Below the pieces are notes generated by a model. That model searched no databases. It was not told where the DNA came from and saw nothing but the letters and a program-made list of their open reading frames with translations. From contig NZ_VYIX01000002.1 of NCBI RefSeq assembly GCF_009755885.1, forward strand, positions 540,875-604,874: a stretch of 64,000 bases of DNA. Reading direction: 5' to 3'. The stretch is from Brachyspira sp. SAP_772 (GTDB lineage Bacteria; Spirochaetota; Brachyspiria; Brachyspirales; Brachyspiraceae). Every line of letters starts with the position of its first letter. Position 1 is the first letter of the stretch. This document shows positions 44,919 to 54,974 of the stretch, piece by piece. The position numbers and the translations under genes are program-made.

Positions 44919-45943
44919 TTAAACATAATATTAATTTTATAGCAGCGGCAATATCTTCTTTAACTATTATATCTATGTGTGCGTATATGATACTTGATAT
45001 TAATAAATATGTAATGAATATATTAATTTGTGTAGAGTTTTTATGTTCATTTTATTTTGTATGTGTATTCTTCTATAATGTTAAAAAATATTCTAGGATA
45101 GAATTATTTTTTTATTTGGTTATTTATTTAATGCCTTTTATATTGTCTATATTGGGACTATTTTATGCTTTTAATTTCTTTTCGCTTGATAGAATATTTT
45201 TAAGAGAAAGTATAATTGCTTCTTTTTTAACTAGACTTTATCATGTAATATTTATTTTTTATATTGGTCATATAATATATTTTTTCTATTTATTTAGTAT
45301 TGAAAATAACAATACTTTTTTCTCTCTTTTATCATCAAATTTTGTAGTATGTGTATCAATAGTAATTGCTTTTATATTTATAATATTATATAGCATTTTG
45401 AATTGGGCATTTGATGGAAAGATTTCTAGTTCTTATGCTAATATAAGAGATAATATTATATATGAGGCTCAAACTACTTTTTCATTAGAGTCTGAAAATA
45501 TAGAGTATGAGGGATTTGCTAATACTTATGATGTGGCTTTGATATATTATGATAATGAGCTTAAATATCAGATAGATGATTGGAATAATTTTAAAAAGAA
45601 ACATTTATTATTTGAAACAGCTATATATCAGGGAGAAGGTTTCTTTATACTTAGCAGCGGGAAAAAATTTACATATTCTTATTATATTTTTATTTTGGCG
45701 TATGTTATAGTTAATTCTTTGATTTTAGTATTTTCTATATTTTTCTTTAAGATATTTTTGGAGAAAAAATTTAATAGCTATATGAATATTATGATAAAAG
45801 GTTTTAAAGAAGATAGTTATATTTATGCAATAGATACAGATAAAATGGATAATACAGAAATAAAAGAACTTTCTGAGCTATATAATAAAAAATTATTAAG
45901 CTATAAGTATAGAGAAAGATATGTTAAGATGTTTACAAGGTAA
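44906..45943 (+). CDS. Membrane protein with extracytoplasmic domain and HAMP-like stub
   Basis: 345 residues, start GTG at 44906-44908 with AGGGG 5 bases before. About five helices lie in the first 170 residues, a soluble extracytoplasmic domain at about 170-250 (EAQTTFSLESENIEYEGF), a further helix at about 257-280, and a short cytoplasmic helix pair ending NKKLLSYKYRERYVKMFTR. The last part looks like the start of a HAMP-type linker that stops without any kinase, cyclase or methyl-accepting domain. The stop codon is 6 bases from a palindromic element, so truncation of a longer sensor is possible. It overlaps the previous gene. Confidence 0.65.
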   Translation: MEKLIKHNINFIAAAISSLTIISMCAYMILDINKYVMNILICVEFLCSFYFVCVFFYNVKKYSRIELFFYLVIYLMPFILSILGLFYAFNFFSLDRIFLRESIIASFLTRLYHVIFIFYIGHIIYFFYLFSIENNNTFFSLLSSNFVVCVSIVIAFIFIILYSILNWAFDGKISSSYANIRDNIIYEAQTTFSLESENIEYEGFANTYDVALIYYDNELKYQIDDWNNFKKKHLLFETAIYQGEGFFILSSGKKFTYSYYIFILAYVIVNSLILVFSIFFFKIFLEKKFNSYMNIMIKGFKEDSYIYAIDTDKMDNTEIKELSELYNKKLLSYKYRERYVKMFTR

Positions 45944-45948
45944 CTTCT

Positions 45949-46029
45949 CCGCACGTTGAATTGATTTAAAAATATAAGTTTATTTATAGAAATAATTTTA
46001 TTTTTTATATAAATTCATTCAGCGTGCGG
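45949..46029. repeat. 81-bp palindromic element with CCGCACG ends
   Basis: CCGCACGTTGAATTGATTTA at the left pairs with the complement of the right end (ATTCAGCGTGCGG and the A+T bases before it), a roughly 20-bp imperfect stem around an A+T loop, followed by TTTTATT. It sits 5 bases after a stop codon and could also terminate transcription. A related CGCACG hairpin is at 57235. Confidence 0.75.
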
Positions 46030-46127
46030 TTTTATTGACTATAAAAATAAATTATATTTTCTATTAATAAATATATTCATTAAAACTGAACAAAACTACA
46101 CCCATGTTTTTATTTTGCTTTTATTCA

Positions 46128-46167
46128 TTGACAAAATAGTTTATAGTGTTAAACTGAACATTGTTCA
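46128..46167 (+). promoter_or_regulatory. Promoter with overlapping 13-bp palindrome (operator candidate)
   Basis: TTGACA at 46128-46133, a weak TAAACT at 46150-46155 (spacer 16), and immediately TGAACATTGTTCA (46155-46167), a perfect TGAAC-N3-GTTCA dyad where transcription would start. It lies about 40 bases before the lipoprotein gene. Confidence 0.5.
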
Positions 46168-46205
46168 TTTAGATGGGCAAATTTTATATATTAAGGAGTT
46201 TGTCA

Positions 46206-46496
46206 ATGACAAAGATTATAGTTTTATTATTAGCTCTAAGCATATTTGCTATTTCATGTTCTTATCAGCATAGGCATTTAATAGGTGACGGACCTCAAAG
46301 CGGTGTTGAATTAACAAGAAAGCAATGGTATGCACTTTGGGGATTGGTTCCTGTTAATGATGTTAATGTAACAGAGTTGGCTGGCAATTCAGAAAATTAT
46401 GAGGTCTATTCAAGAAGAAGTGCGGGTGATGTATTTATAAATCTTATCACAGGTTTAGTTAGTTTTACAAGCAGAACTGTTACTGTAACAAAATAA
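46206..46496 (+). CDS. Small Bor-like lipoprotein
   Basis: I place the start at ATG 46206-46208 (96 residues) because AAGGAG is 7 bases upstream and the product begins a lipoprotein signal, MTKIIVLLLALSIFAISC (Cys18). The mature part has HRHLIGDGPQSGVE, KQWYALWGLVPVNDV and a Thr/Val-rich end. The KQWYALWGLVP pattern recalls small Bor/TraT-neighbour-type lipoproteins, but the match is weak. Ten bases separate it from the next lipoprotein gene, so the two share the promoter at 46128. Confidence 0.7.
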   Translation: MTKIIVLLLALSIFAISCSYQHRHLIGDGPQSGVELTRKQWYALWGLVPVNDVNVTELAGNSENYEVYSRRSAGDVFINLITGLVSFTSRTVTVTK

Positions 46497-46505
46497 AAAG
46501 AGATT

Positions 46506-47072
46506 ATGAAAATATTTTATTTTTTATTACTATTAATAATTTCATGCAGTCAAAATAATAATTATGATATATTCTCTAATAATAATATAAGATTTAAAAA
46601 ATTAGATTTGGACAATAATATTTTATATAAAAATAAATATGATGTAACGAATGTAAATGCAAAACTTATTCCATTAAATAATTCTATAAAACTATCTGAT
46701 GAAGAGAGAGATTACATAATAGAGACTACGGGATATGTAAAAGATTTATTTTTTGTAGAAAGTATTTTTTTGGAAGAAGAAAGTCAAACGAGCTGTTTAA
46801 TAGGTTATATGAAAGCAGAAAATAATTCTTTAGAAAAACTTATAAACTACATAGAGAGTATTAAAAATAATATATCTAAAAATTATTTTAGTATTAATGG
46901 TAATAAAAATATACAATATAAAATAATATTAGAAAATACAATATTGTTTTTTTCTATATTTGAAGAGAAAAGGTCAAATTATCTCATATTAAGCTACACA
47001 TTTCCAAAAGATAATGAATATATATCTATGGAGCAAGTAGCCAATTCAATTAATTCGGTAGAGTTTTATTAA
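46506..47072 (+). CDS. Lipoprotein of unknown function
   Basis: 188 residues with a short lipoprotein signal peptide, MKIFYFLLLLIISC (Cys14), and an Asn-rich linker. The mature part mixes strands and helices (KLSDEERDYIIETTGYVKDL, YISMEQVANSINSVEF) without a known domain. A weak ribosome site (AAAGAG). Second gene of a two-gene lipoprotein operon, closed by a hairpin at 47075. Confidence 0.68.
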   Translation: MKIFYFLLLLIISCSQNNNYDIFSNNNIRFKKLDLDNNILYKNKYDVTNVNAKLIPLNNSIKLSDEERDYIIETTGYVKDLFFVESIFLEEESQTSCLIGYMKAENNSLEKLINYIESIKNNISKNYFSINGNKNIQYKIILENTILFFSIFEEKRSNYLILSYTFPKDNEYISMEQVANSINSVEFY

Positions 47073-47074
47073 TT

Positions 47075-47110
47075 TAAAGAGGAGATTATTTAATAATTTC
47101 CTCTTTATTA
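47075..47110 (+). terminator. Terminator after the second lipoprotein gene
   Basis: AAAGAGGAGATTATT pairs with AATAATTTCCTCTTT, followed by ATTA; the T tract is weak. Confidence 0.65.
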
Positions 47111-47207
47111 TAAGTTATTTTCAATAAATATTTCTATTGATAATTTTTAATATATCTTTCAATAATTTTCAATTTAATTATTAACCAAACAAGCAGTATT
47201 TTAAAAT

Positions 47208-47310
47208 GGCTTGAAACCCTTGTTTTTGAGGGAGTGCGGAATTACAATAATAGTACGAATATAGACTTTATTTTACGCGGGCTTGAAACCCTAGTATATA
47301 GAAGGGAACA
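47208..47310. repeat. Two copies of a GGCTTGAAACCCT hairpin motif
   Basis: Identical 13-mers at 47208-47220 and 47280-47292, 72 bases apart. Each forms a small CCCT...AGGG hairpin (GTTTTTG and GTATATAGA-type loops). They lie upstream of the tandem lipoprotein genes in the 287-base gap 47073-47359, which has no other gene. Confidence 0.6.
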
Positions 47311-47359
47311 TTTTTTAAGAATGTTTATAATAAAAATTAATTTTAAGGAGAGTTCATTT

Positions 47360-47776
47360 ATGAACAAAAAAATCTTATCAATCATTTTTAGTTTATTTTT
47401 AGTAGGTGTATTTAGTATAAGCTGTTCCAGTAAAGAAGATCCAAAAGGCATAGAGCAGTATAATGGAAATATTTATGCTTCAGAAAGTAAAGATATTTTT
47501 GGCCGTTATTTGTGGCTACAAGTAAAAGGTAAGCAAATAGCTTTTGTTAGTCCTAGTGACAATACTTCTATGCCAGATTTTAGTGGTGAAACATATTTTG
47601 ATGTGGAAGGTTCTGGCAGTTCATATACAGTTAAGATCCCTGATAGTGTTGGTATGCCAAAATTTACACTAGAATTTTCAGCTGATGGCTCTACTGTTAA
47701 TGCTGAAATTACTTATCTTATAAACGATGGTACAGAACCACATAATGAAAAATATCAATGTGTTAAAAAAAATTAA
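47360..47776 (+). CDS. Tandem lipoprotein paralogue 1
   Basis: 138 residues from ATG 47360-47362; AAGGAGAG lies 8 bases upstream, and a longer reading from 47234 would run through the repeat and bury the signal. Lipoprotein signal peptide ending SISC (Cys22). The mature part shares DPKGIEQYNGN-Y, LWLQVKG and an end with C-KK with the next two genes, and has a beta-rich, Ser/Asp/Thr-rich composition, perhaps a small barrel. Function unknown; likely exposed at the membrane. It is followed by its own terminator of the shared type. Confidence 0.8.
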   Translation: MNKKILSIIFSLFLVGVFSISCSSKEDPKGIEQYNGNIYASESKDIFGRYLWLQVKGKQIAFVSPSDNTSMPDFSGETYFDVEGSGSSYTVKIPDSVGMPKFTLEFSADGSTVNAEITYLINDGTEPHNEKYQCVKKN

Positions 47777-47790
47777 AGTTGATTAACAAA

Positions 47791-47840
47791 AAAGGCTTTG
47801 CTTGAAGGTTTAAAAATTTTCAGGTGAAGTCTTTTGTTTT
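47791..47840 (+). terminator. Terminator of tandem lipoprotein 1
   Basis: AAGGCTTTGCTTGAAG pairs with TTTCAGGTGAAGTCTTT, then T-rich DNA. The same stem design recurs after the next two genes. Confidence 0.75.
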
Positions 47841-47905
47841 CAAATATTTTTATAGTAAACTATATGTAAAAATTATATAAAAATTAATTTTAAGGAGAGT
47901 TAATT

Positions 47906-48322
47906 ATGAACAAAAAAAAATTATCAATCATTTTTAGTTTATTTTTAGTAGGTGTATTTAGTGTAAGCTGTTCCAATTCAGAGCAAACAGATCCCAAAGG
48001 CATAGAGCAGTATAATGGAAATACTTATGTATCAACAGGAACTTTTGCAGATCAACAATCTTCAGAAGTATATTTATGGGTATCAGTAAAAGATAATAAA
48101 GTTGGTATGGCTCCTAATGCTAATAATACAACAGCACCAGATTTTACTGGATCATATATGAGTGGTATAACAGGTTCTGGTTCTGATTATAGTTTTGATT
48201 CTGGTGATGGTATTGTAGCAGGTACTCTAAAATTTACTGATACTTCTGTAACAGTTAATTTTACAAAAAATACGGTAGTACCTTCTACAATAGGTCAAGA
48301 TATAATTTGTAATAAAAAATAA
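47906..48322 (+). CDS. Tandem lipoprotein paralogue 2
   Basis: 138 residues. The DNA from about 30 bases before the ATG to the lipobox (AAAATTAATTTTAAGGAGAG and the signal MNKKKLSIIFSLFLVGVFSV) is nearly identical to paralogue 1, while the mature part beyond IEQYNGNTYVS diverges, although LWVSVKDNKVGMA and the C-terminal CNKK still align. Cys22 is the lipid site. This looks like a recent 5' duplication or gene conversion with a changing mature region. Confidence 0.8.
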   Translation: MNKKKLSIIFSLFLVGVFSVSCSNSEQTDPKGIEQYNGNTYVSTGTFADQQSSEVYLWVSVKDNKVGMAPNANNTTAPDFTGSYMSGITGSGSDYSFDSGDGIVAGTLKFTDTSVTVNFTKNTVVPSTIGQDIICNKK

Positions 48323-48344
48323 TAATCAATAAATATTTTTACTA

Positions 48345-48400
48345 AGAGGCTTTACTTGAAAGTTTTAAAAAAATTTTATGTGAAGCCTTTCATTTTTTAA
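48345..48400 (+). terminator. Terminator of tandem lipoprotein 2
   Basis: GAGGCTTTACTTGAAAG pairs with TTATGTGAAGCCTTT, followed by CATTTTTT; same design as the terminator at 47791. Confidence 0.78.
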
Positions 48401-48544
48401 ATATGAAAAATTATTCTTGTGTTTAATTAAAAATATTATATACTATGCCAAATTTATTAATACATTCTAATATTATTGTGTTAATAGATTAAAAAAATAT
48501 TACATCAAATATTATTTTTTAATAAAAAATTCAAGGATATTATT

Positions 48545-48997
48545 ATGAATAAGAAAATTCTAACGATCTTTTTAAGCCTATTTCTAGTAGGCATCTTGTC
48601 AATAAGTTGTTCAAACGTTGAGCAAACAAATCCAAAAGGCATAGAGCAGTTTAACGGTAATTCTTATGTATCAACAGAAGCTTTTGATCTCACTTCTATT
48701 CAAGGTAGTTCTGCGGACTATTTATGGATATCAGTAAAAGATGGTAAAGCTGCTATGACCACTGATACTGATAATACTACAGTACCCACTATTGCTGACA
48801 CACAGTACTTTAGTGTAACAGGTGGTGATACTGGTTATATTTTTTCGCTTCCTGATAGTAAAGGTACAGCTAATTCAGTTGTTGGGGTTTTGTACTTTGG
48901 CTTTGATGGTTCTATTGTAAAAGTTCGTTTTATGAAAAATACAGATGATATAGAAGGGGTAATGTTAGATAAAAATATAACTTGCAATAAAAAATAA
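48545..48997 (+). CDS. Tandem lipoprotein paralogue 3
   Basis: 150 residues; signal peptide with LSISC (Cys22), then SNVEQTNPKGIEQFNGNSYV, LWISVKDGKAAM and the C-terminal ITCNKK, clearly homologous to the two upstream genes but with a different upstream region. The mature part is about 12 residues longer. AAGGAT ribosome site. The 222-base gap before it is A+T-rich with nothing else I can name. Confidence 0.8.
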   Translation: MNKKILTIFLSLFLVGILSISCSNVEQTNPKGIEQFNGNSYVSTEAFDLTSIQGSSADYLWISVKDGKAAMTTDTDNTTVPTIADTQYFSVTGGDTGYIFSLPDSKGTANSVVGVLYFGFDGSIVKVRFMKNTDDIEGVMLDKNITCNKK

Positions 48998-49014
48998 TCA
49001 ATCATTAAAAAATT

Positions 49015-49066
49015 AAAAGGGCTTTACTTGAAAGTTTTAAAAAATTTCAGGTGAAGCCTTTATTTT
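49015..49066 (+). terminator. Terminator of tandem lipoprotein 3
   Basis: AAAGGGCTTTACTTGAAA pairs with TTTCAGGTGAAGCCTTTATTTTG; third member of the same terminator type. Confidence 0.78.
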
Positions 49067-49141
49067 GTCAAAAAATAAAAAATTATTCTAGTTTTAGTTT
49101 AACTTTAATATATAATTATAATAAAAATAAAGGAGTTTGTT

Positions 49142-49396
49142 ATGTCTCAAAATTTTTACTGTGAATACTGCGGAGCTAAATATTCTTCAATAGCTTCACT
49201 TACTAATGGTTATTGTCTCAGGCATCCAAATGGCCCTAATAAAGGAAAGCATAAACTTTATGAGGGAGGAGAGAAGTCAGAATATTTCTGTAAGTATTGC
49301 GGAGCTAAAAATAAATCTTTACAGTCATTAACTAATGGTTATTGTCTCAAACATCCTAATGGTCCTAATAAGGGTAAGCATTCGCCTGCTTTATAA
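49142..49396 (+). CDS. Small protein of two duplicated CCCH-type zinc fingers
   Basis: 84 residues made of two almost identical 43-residue units. Unit 1: Cys7, Cys10, Cys25, His28, His37; unit 2: Cys50, Cys53, Cys68, His71, His80. Each reads F-C-YCGAK followed by SLTNGYC and HPNGPNKGKH. The spacing CxxC-X14-CxxH suggests a zinc knuckle that binds nucleic acid or protein. The gene has AAGGAG and lies 14 bases before a PD-(D/E)XK nuclease gene, so it is probably its partner. I know of no named family for it. Confidence 0.78.
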   Translation: MSQNFYCEYCGAKYSSIASLTNGYCLRHPNGPNKGKHKLYEGGEKSEYFCKYCGAKNKSLQSLTNGYCLKHPNGPNKGKHSPAL

Positions 49397-49410
49397 TAGG
49401 GAGTTTATTA

Positions 49411-50595
49411 ATGAATTATAGAATAGAAGATTTAAAAAATACTTGGCAATTTCCATTCAATAAATCTAAAGAAATCATAAAAGATATTTTTTCTATTATA
49501 CAAAAATATGCTAAAGATGATATACTTAAGAAATATCGTGATTATATCAAGAAAAATACTTTTAAAGAAGATTATCCTTTTAATATATTTGAACTTATTT
49601 CTGATACATATTACAAAGAAAATTTTCATTCTGATATAATAGCAAAACTTTTAGAACATGAAACTGTATTAAAATATTTTCTTGATTTTATAGATGTTGA
49701 TGCTTCTAAATATTTAAATAATAATTATTCAGTTGTAAGAGAAGAAAATAAAATTGATATTTTAATTAAAACTGATACAAATTGCATAATTATAGAAAAC
49801 AAACTTAATTGGGCTAAAGATATGAAAGAGCAATTATCAAGATATTATAATGATTGTTTAAAAAATAATTTAGAACCTGAAGTAATATATTTATCTCCTA
49901 ATACATTAAAACAGCCTACACCTCAAAGTATTGGAAATATACCAAAAGAAAAAATCAAAATCATATACGGATATGATGGAGAAGATGAAGATTTTTATAC
50001 TAAAGTAATAGAAAACAGTTTAAATGATTTTATAAAAAATAATGAAGCTAAGGAATGGATATTATTAGCAGAGCATTATTTAAAAATATTAAGAGAAACA
50101 GGAGTAACTAAAATGGATAAATTAACACAAGATTTTTATAATGAAATAATAAATAATACTGATGAATACGAAAAAATAAAATTAATAGCGGATATGTATA
50201 ATAATTTAATTGTAACTCGTATCAATAACTTAGTTTCAAAATTTCAAGGTGATAATTGGAAAAATGAATGTTTTTACAAAGATTTTGAAAGCAAGAAAAG
50301 AGGGCTTAATTATGCTATAGCGATATACTTGGATAATGATTATTATTGGTTCAATTTATTTTCAAGAGGTGAAGATACTGGAGATGATCCAAAATTAATA
50401 AAAAAATTGGAGCAGGATAATAAAGATATAAAGGCTTGGCTTAAAAAACATAATTTATTTGACGATACTTTTTATTTTGATGGCAGATGGTCAAAAGAAT
50501 TTAAATTTCCACAGCAGGAAAAAGAATTATATGACTTTACTGAAAAAGTTATACAACTTCTAGAAAAAGAGGTTGAAAGTATATGCAGTAAATAA
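49411..50595 (+). CDS. PD-(D/E)XK nuclease superfamily protein
   Basis: 394 residues, no signal peptide. The nuclease core is clear: FHSDIIAKLLEH (about 72-83), KIDILIKT with Asp116, CIIIENK with Glu129 and Lys131, and QLSRYY with Gln141, the arrangement of PD-(D/E)XK nucleases that includes the RecB-like Q-YY motif. The C-terminal half (about 230-394) is unfamiliar and Trp/Asp/Lys-rich. The active-site residues are complete, so it should cut nucleic acid. Together with the small zinc-finger gene it forms a two-gene unit, closed by a terminator shared with ligA. A defence role is inferred, not shown. Confidence 0.85.
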   Translation: MNYRIEDLKNTWQFPFNKSKEIIKDIFSIIQKYAKDDILKKYRDYIKKNTFKEDYPFNIFELISDTYYKENFHSDIIAKLLEHETVLKYFLDFIDVDASKYLNNNYSVVREENKIDILIKTDTNCIIIENKLNWAKDMKEQLSRYYNDCLKNNLEPEVIYLSPNTLKQPTPQSIGNIPKEKIKIIYGYDGEDEDFYTKVIENSLNDFIKNNEAKEWILLAEHYLKILRETGVTKMDKLTQDFYNEIINNTDEYEKIKLIADMYNNLIVTRINNLVSKFQGDNWKNECFYKDFESKKRGLNYAIAIYLDNDYYWFNLFSRGEDTGDDPKLIKKLEQDNKDIKAWLKKHNLFDDTFYFDGRWSKEFKFPQQEKELYDFTEKVIQLLEKEVESICSK

Positions 50596-50602
50596 TTACA
50601 TA

Positions 50603-52633
<2,031 letters not shown>

Positions 52634-52720
52634 TTAAATCATTTTAAAATTTATTGTAAAACAATTTTATTATAATATAAAATGGTTTGAATTCAATAGT
52701 TAAATTTCTAGGAGATAAAT

Positions 52721-52906
52721 ATGTTCTTAGATTTGCCTTCAACATTAAAAAAAGTAGCTTTTAAGCATATAAAAAAAATACAAATATTATTTTATATTAA
52801 TACATATTCCAAACATACAAAGTTACAATACTTGCATTTTTTGCAACTTTTTGACGAAGTCCGCACAGCGAGAGCGACAAAAAAGTTGAATAAAAAACTT
52901 ATATAA
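52721..52906 (+). other. Doubtful short reading frame running into the repeat element
   Basis: An ATG with a good TAGGAGAT ribosome site opens 61 codons beginning MFLDLPSTLKKVAFKHIKKI, but from about codon 28 on the frame is repeat-element sequence (52804 onward). It could be the start of a gene cut off by insertion of the element, or chance. No homology is recognised. Confidence 0.25.
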
Positions 52907-53143
52907 AAGATATAGTTATTTCAGAATATACTGAAAATTTTAACTTTATTTATTTTAGTTGTTTGCAGGGCCTTGCCCCGCACCCCACTTCTTTTGCGAC
53001 CGAAGGGAGTGTCGGAGACGTGGCCCAAAGAAGCAAAAGGACTACATTGTTTAGCTTTAAATGTTGGTATTACAATATATTTTATACATATTCCAAACAT
53101 ACAAAGCTATAACATTTGTACTTTTTGCTATGGGAAAAAGTTG
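52804..53143. repeat. G+C-rich structured repeat element, copy B (inverted relative to copy A)
   Basis: This lies in the 590-base gap 52628-53217. Module 1 (52804-52888) carries AAACATACAAAG, the core GACGAAGTCCGCACAGCG and stem CAACTTTTT / AAAAAGTTG. Module 2 (52964-53040) carries the hairpin TGCAGGGC-CTT-GCCCCGCA and the core GCGACCGAAGGGAGTGTC. A second, loop-deleted module 1 (53088-53143) follows, with the same ATATTCCAAACATACAAAG. Relative to copy A the stem bases are changed on both sides so that pairing is kept. Confidence 0.85.
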
Positions 53144-53217
53144 AATAAAAAAACTTATTATATATTTGAAAACTTTTAGGTTTATCATACAATAATCAAT
53201 TTTTAATACAATTAAAT

Positions 53218-54783
53218 TTATTTACTATAATCAATATCATTTCTATAACAAAACTCTATACCCACACTGTCATTTTCTTTTGCAAGCTTTATCAAGTACT
53301 TTTCCATTTTTGGTTTTAATTTATCATTAGATATTTTGTACGCTTTTTCAAAATTTTCTAAAGATTCAGATTTTAATTTTTTATATTCTTCATCTGAAAT
53401 ACTTCCTTTTTGAATGTTGGCAAGTATATTTTTAATATATCCTATACTGTTAAAAGTTTCTGGTATTTCTTTTCCTAATTCTTCAACTTTACAAAAATCT
53501 TTTAAGCAGTCATTATACATTTTAACTGCTTTTTTTATATTTCCGTTATATCTTTCAATATTAGCAAGTTTAGTTTTAGCATATCCTCTAGTGTCATATA
53601 TTTCAGCATTATAATTAACTATTTTAATACCCTTACTACAATACTCTATAGATTCATTTAATAACTCTTTTGCTTTTGAAATATTATTATTTTTCAAGTC
53701 AATATTTGCTAATTTAATTTTACAGAAGCCTATTTGATTATAAGCATGTATATCACTTTTGTATGTTTCTATGCATTTACAAAAATCTTTAATCGCTTCC
53801 TCATATTGCTGTAAATTTATTTTAGCATCTGCTCTATTATAATAAGCATATAAATCATTATGATCTAATTCTATAGCCTTATCATAATCTTTTATAGCTT
53901 CCTCATACTGCTGTAAATTAAGTTTAGCATTTCCTCTACAAAAATAATCTAATGAATCATTATTATTTAATTCTATATCTTTATCATAATCTTTTATAGC
54001 TTCCTCATACTTCTGTAAATTAAATTTAGCAGTTCCTCTATAAAAATAAGCTAATGGATCATTATTATTTAATTCTATAGCTTTATCATAATCTTTTATA
54101 GCTTCTTCATACTGATACAAATCAGCTTTAGCTTTTCCTTTATAAAAATAAGCTAATGAATCATTATTATTTAATTCTATGGCTTTGTTATAATCTTTGA
54201 TTGCTTCTTCATACTGATACAAATCTGCTTTAGCATTCCCTCTATTATTATAATATTCTGGATTGCTGCTGTCTAATTCTATGGCTTTATCATAATCTTT
54301 AACCGCTTCTTTATACTGTTGCAGCTCTGTTTTAGCAATTCCTCTGTTATAATAAGCATAAATATAATTAGGTTCTAACTCTATAGTTTTACTGTAATAT
54401 ACTATAGATTCTTTATATTTTCCTTCATCATAAAATTTAAGTGCCTTATCAAAATAATATCTTGAATCTTTTCCGGAGTCATTTTCTATTAATGAATTAT
54501 TATTAATAAAATTATGTATATCTAAATCATTTTCAGTTCTTTTTAATGCCTGCTTTGCTTCTTTATAATTAGGATTTAATTCTATGGCTTTGTTTAAATT
54601 TCTTATAGCTTCCTCATATTGTTTTAAATGATTTTTATTTATTCCTATAAGATAATAAATTTTATAATTATCTTCTTGATAAAACAAAATTTTTTCAAGA
54701 TATTCTATAGATAATTCAAAATTATTATTATCAAATGCTTCTTTAGATTTACCTAATAATTCTTTAATAATATCATCAGCCAT
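53218..54783 (-). CDS. TPR-repeat protein
   Basis: 521 residues, no signal peptide. Residues about 7-100 and 105-330 form roughly ten tetratricopeptide repeats of 34 residues (pattern AYYNRGIAKTELQQYKEAVK and DYDKAIELN-N), several near-identical; the C-terminal 180 residues continue with more diverged helical pairs. TPR arrays bind partner proteins. This one is probably cytoplasmic with no known partner. The middle repeats are so alike at DNA level that copy number could vary. AGGAAT ribosome site. Confidence 0.88.
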   Translation of the reverse strand: MADDIIKELLGKSKEAFDNNNFELSIEYLEKILFYQEDNYKIYYLIGINKNHLKQYEEAIRNLNKAIELNPNYKEAKQALKRTENDLDIHNFINNNSLIENDSGKDSRYYFDKALKFYDEGKYKESIVYYSKTIELEPNYIYAYYNRGIAKTELQQYKEAVKDYDKAIELDSSNPEYYNNRGNAKADLYQYEEAIKDYNKAIELNNNDSLAYFYKGKAKADLYQYEEAIKDYDKAIELNNNDPLAYFYRGTAKFNLQKYEEAIKDYDKDIELNNNDSLDYFCRGNAKLNLQQYEEAIKDYDKAIELDHNDLYAYYNRADAKINLQQYEEAIKDFCKCIETYKSDIHAYNQIGFCKIKLANIDLKNNNISKAKELLNESIEYCSKGIKIVNYNAEIYDTRGYAKTKLANIERYNGNIKKAVKMYNDCLKDFCKVEELGKEIPETFNSIGYIKNILANIQKGSISDEEYKKLKSESLENFEKAYKISNDKLKPKMEKYLIKLAKENDSVGIEFCYRNDIDYSK

Positions 54784-54974
54784 ATTTTAATATTCCTATA
54801 TAATTTTAATTGTCATATTATATATAATTATAAAAATTATTAAATATTATTTTTATAGTTTTATGTATTGTGAGTCTGCTATAAATTTAAAAAAATTTTG
54901 GGCTGGCAGCTAAAATGGCAGTTTAAGTTGAAAATGAAAATTAAACTATAACACCAGAAAAAATAAAAAGCCTA

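Noticed and set aside
47208-47310. Repeat pair as a CRISPR array
   Set aside because: Only two 13-base copies with a 59-base gap, no further repeats and no cas genes nearby.
47234-47359. N-terminal extension of tandem lipoprotein 1
   Set aside because: It crosses the intergenic hairpin motif and the ribosome site, and it would hide the signal peptide shared with the two paralogues.
52973-53179. Reading frame of about 68 codons on the plus strand as a gene
   Set aside because: It runs entirely across repeat-element modules and has no ribosome site.
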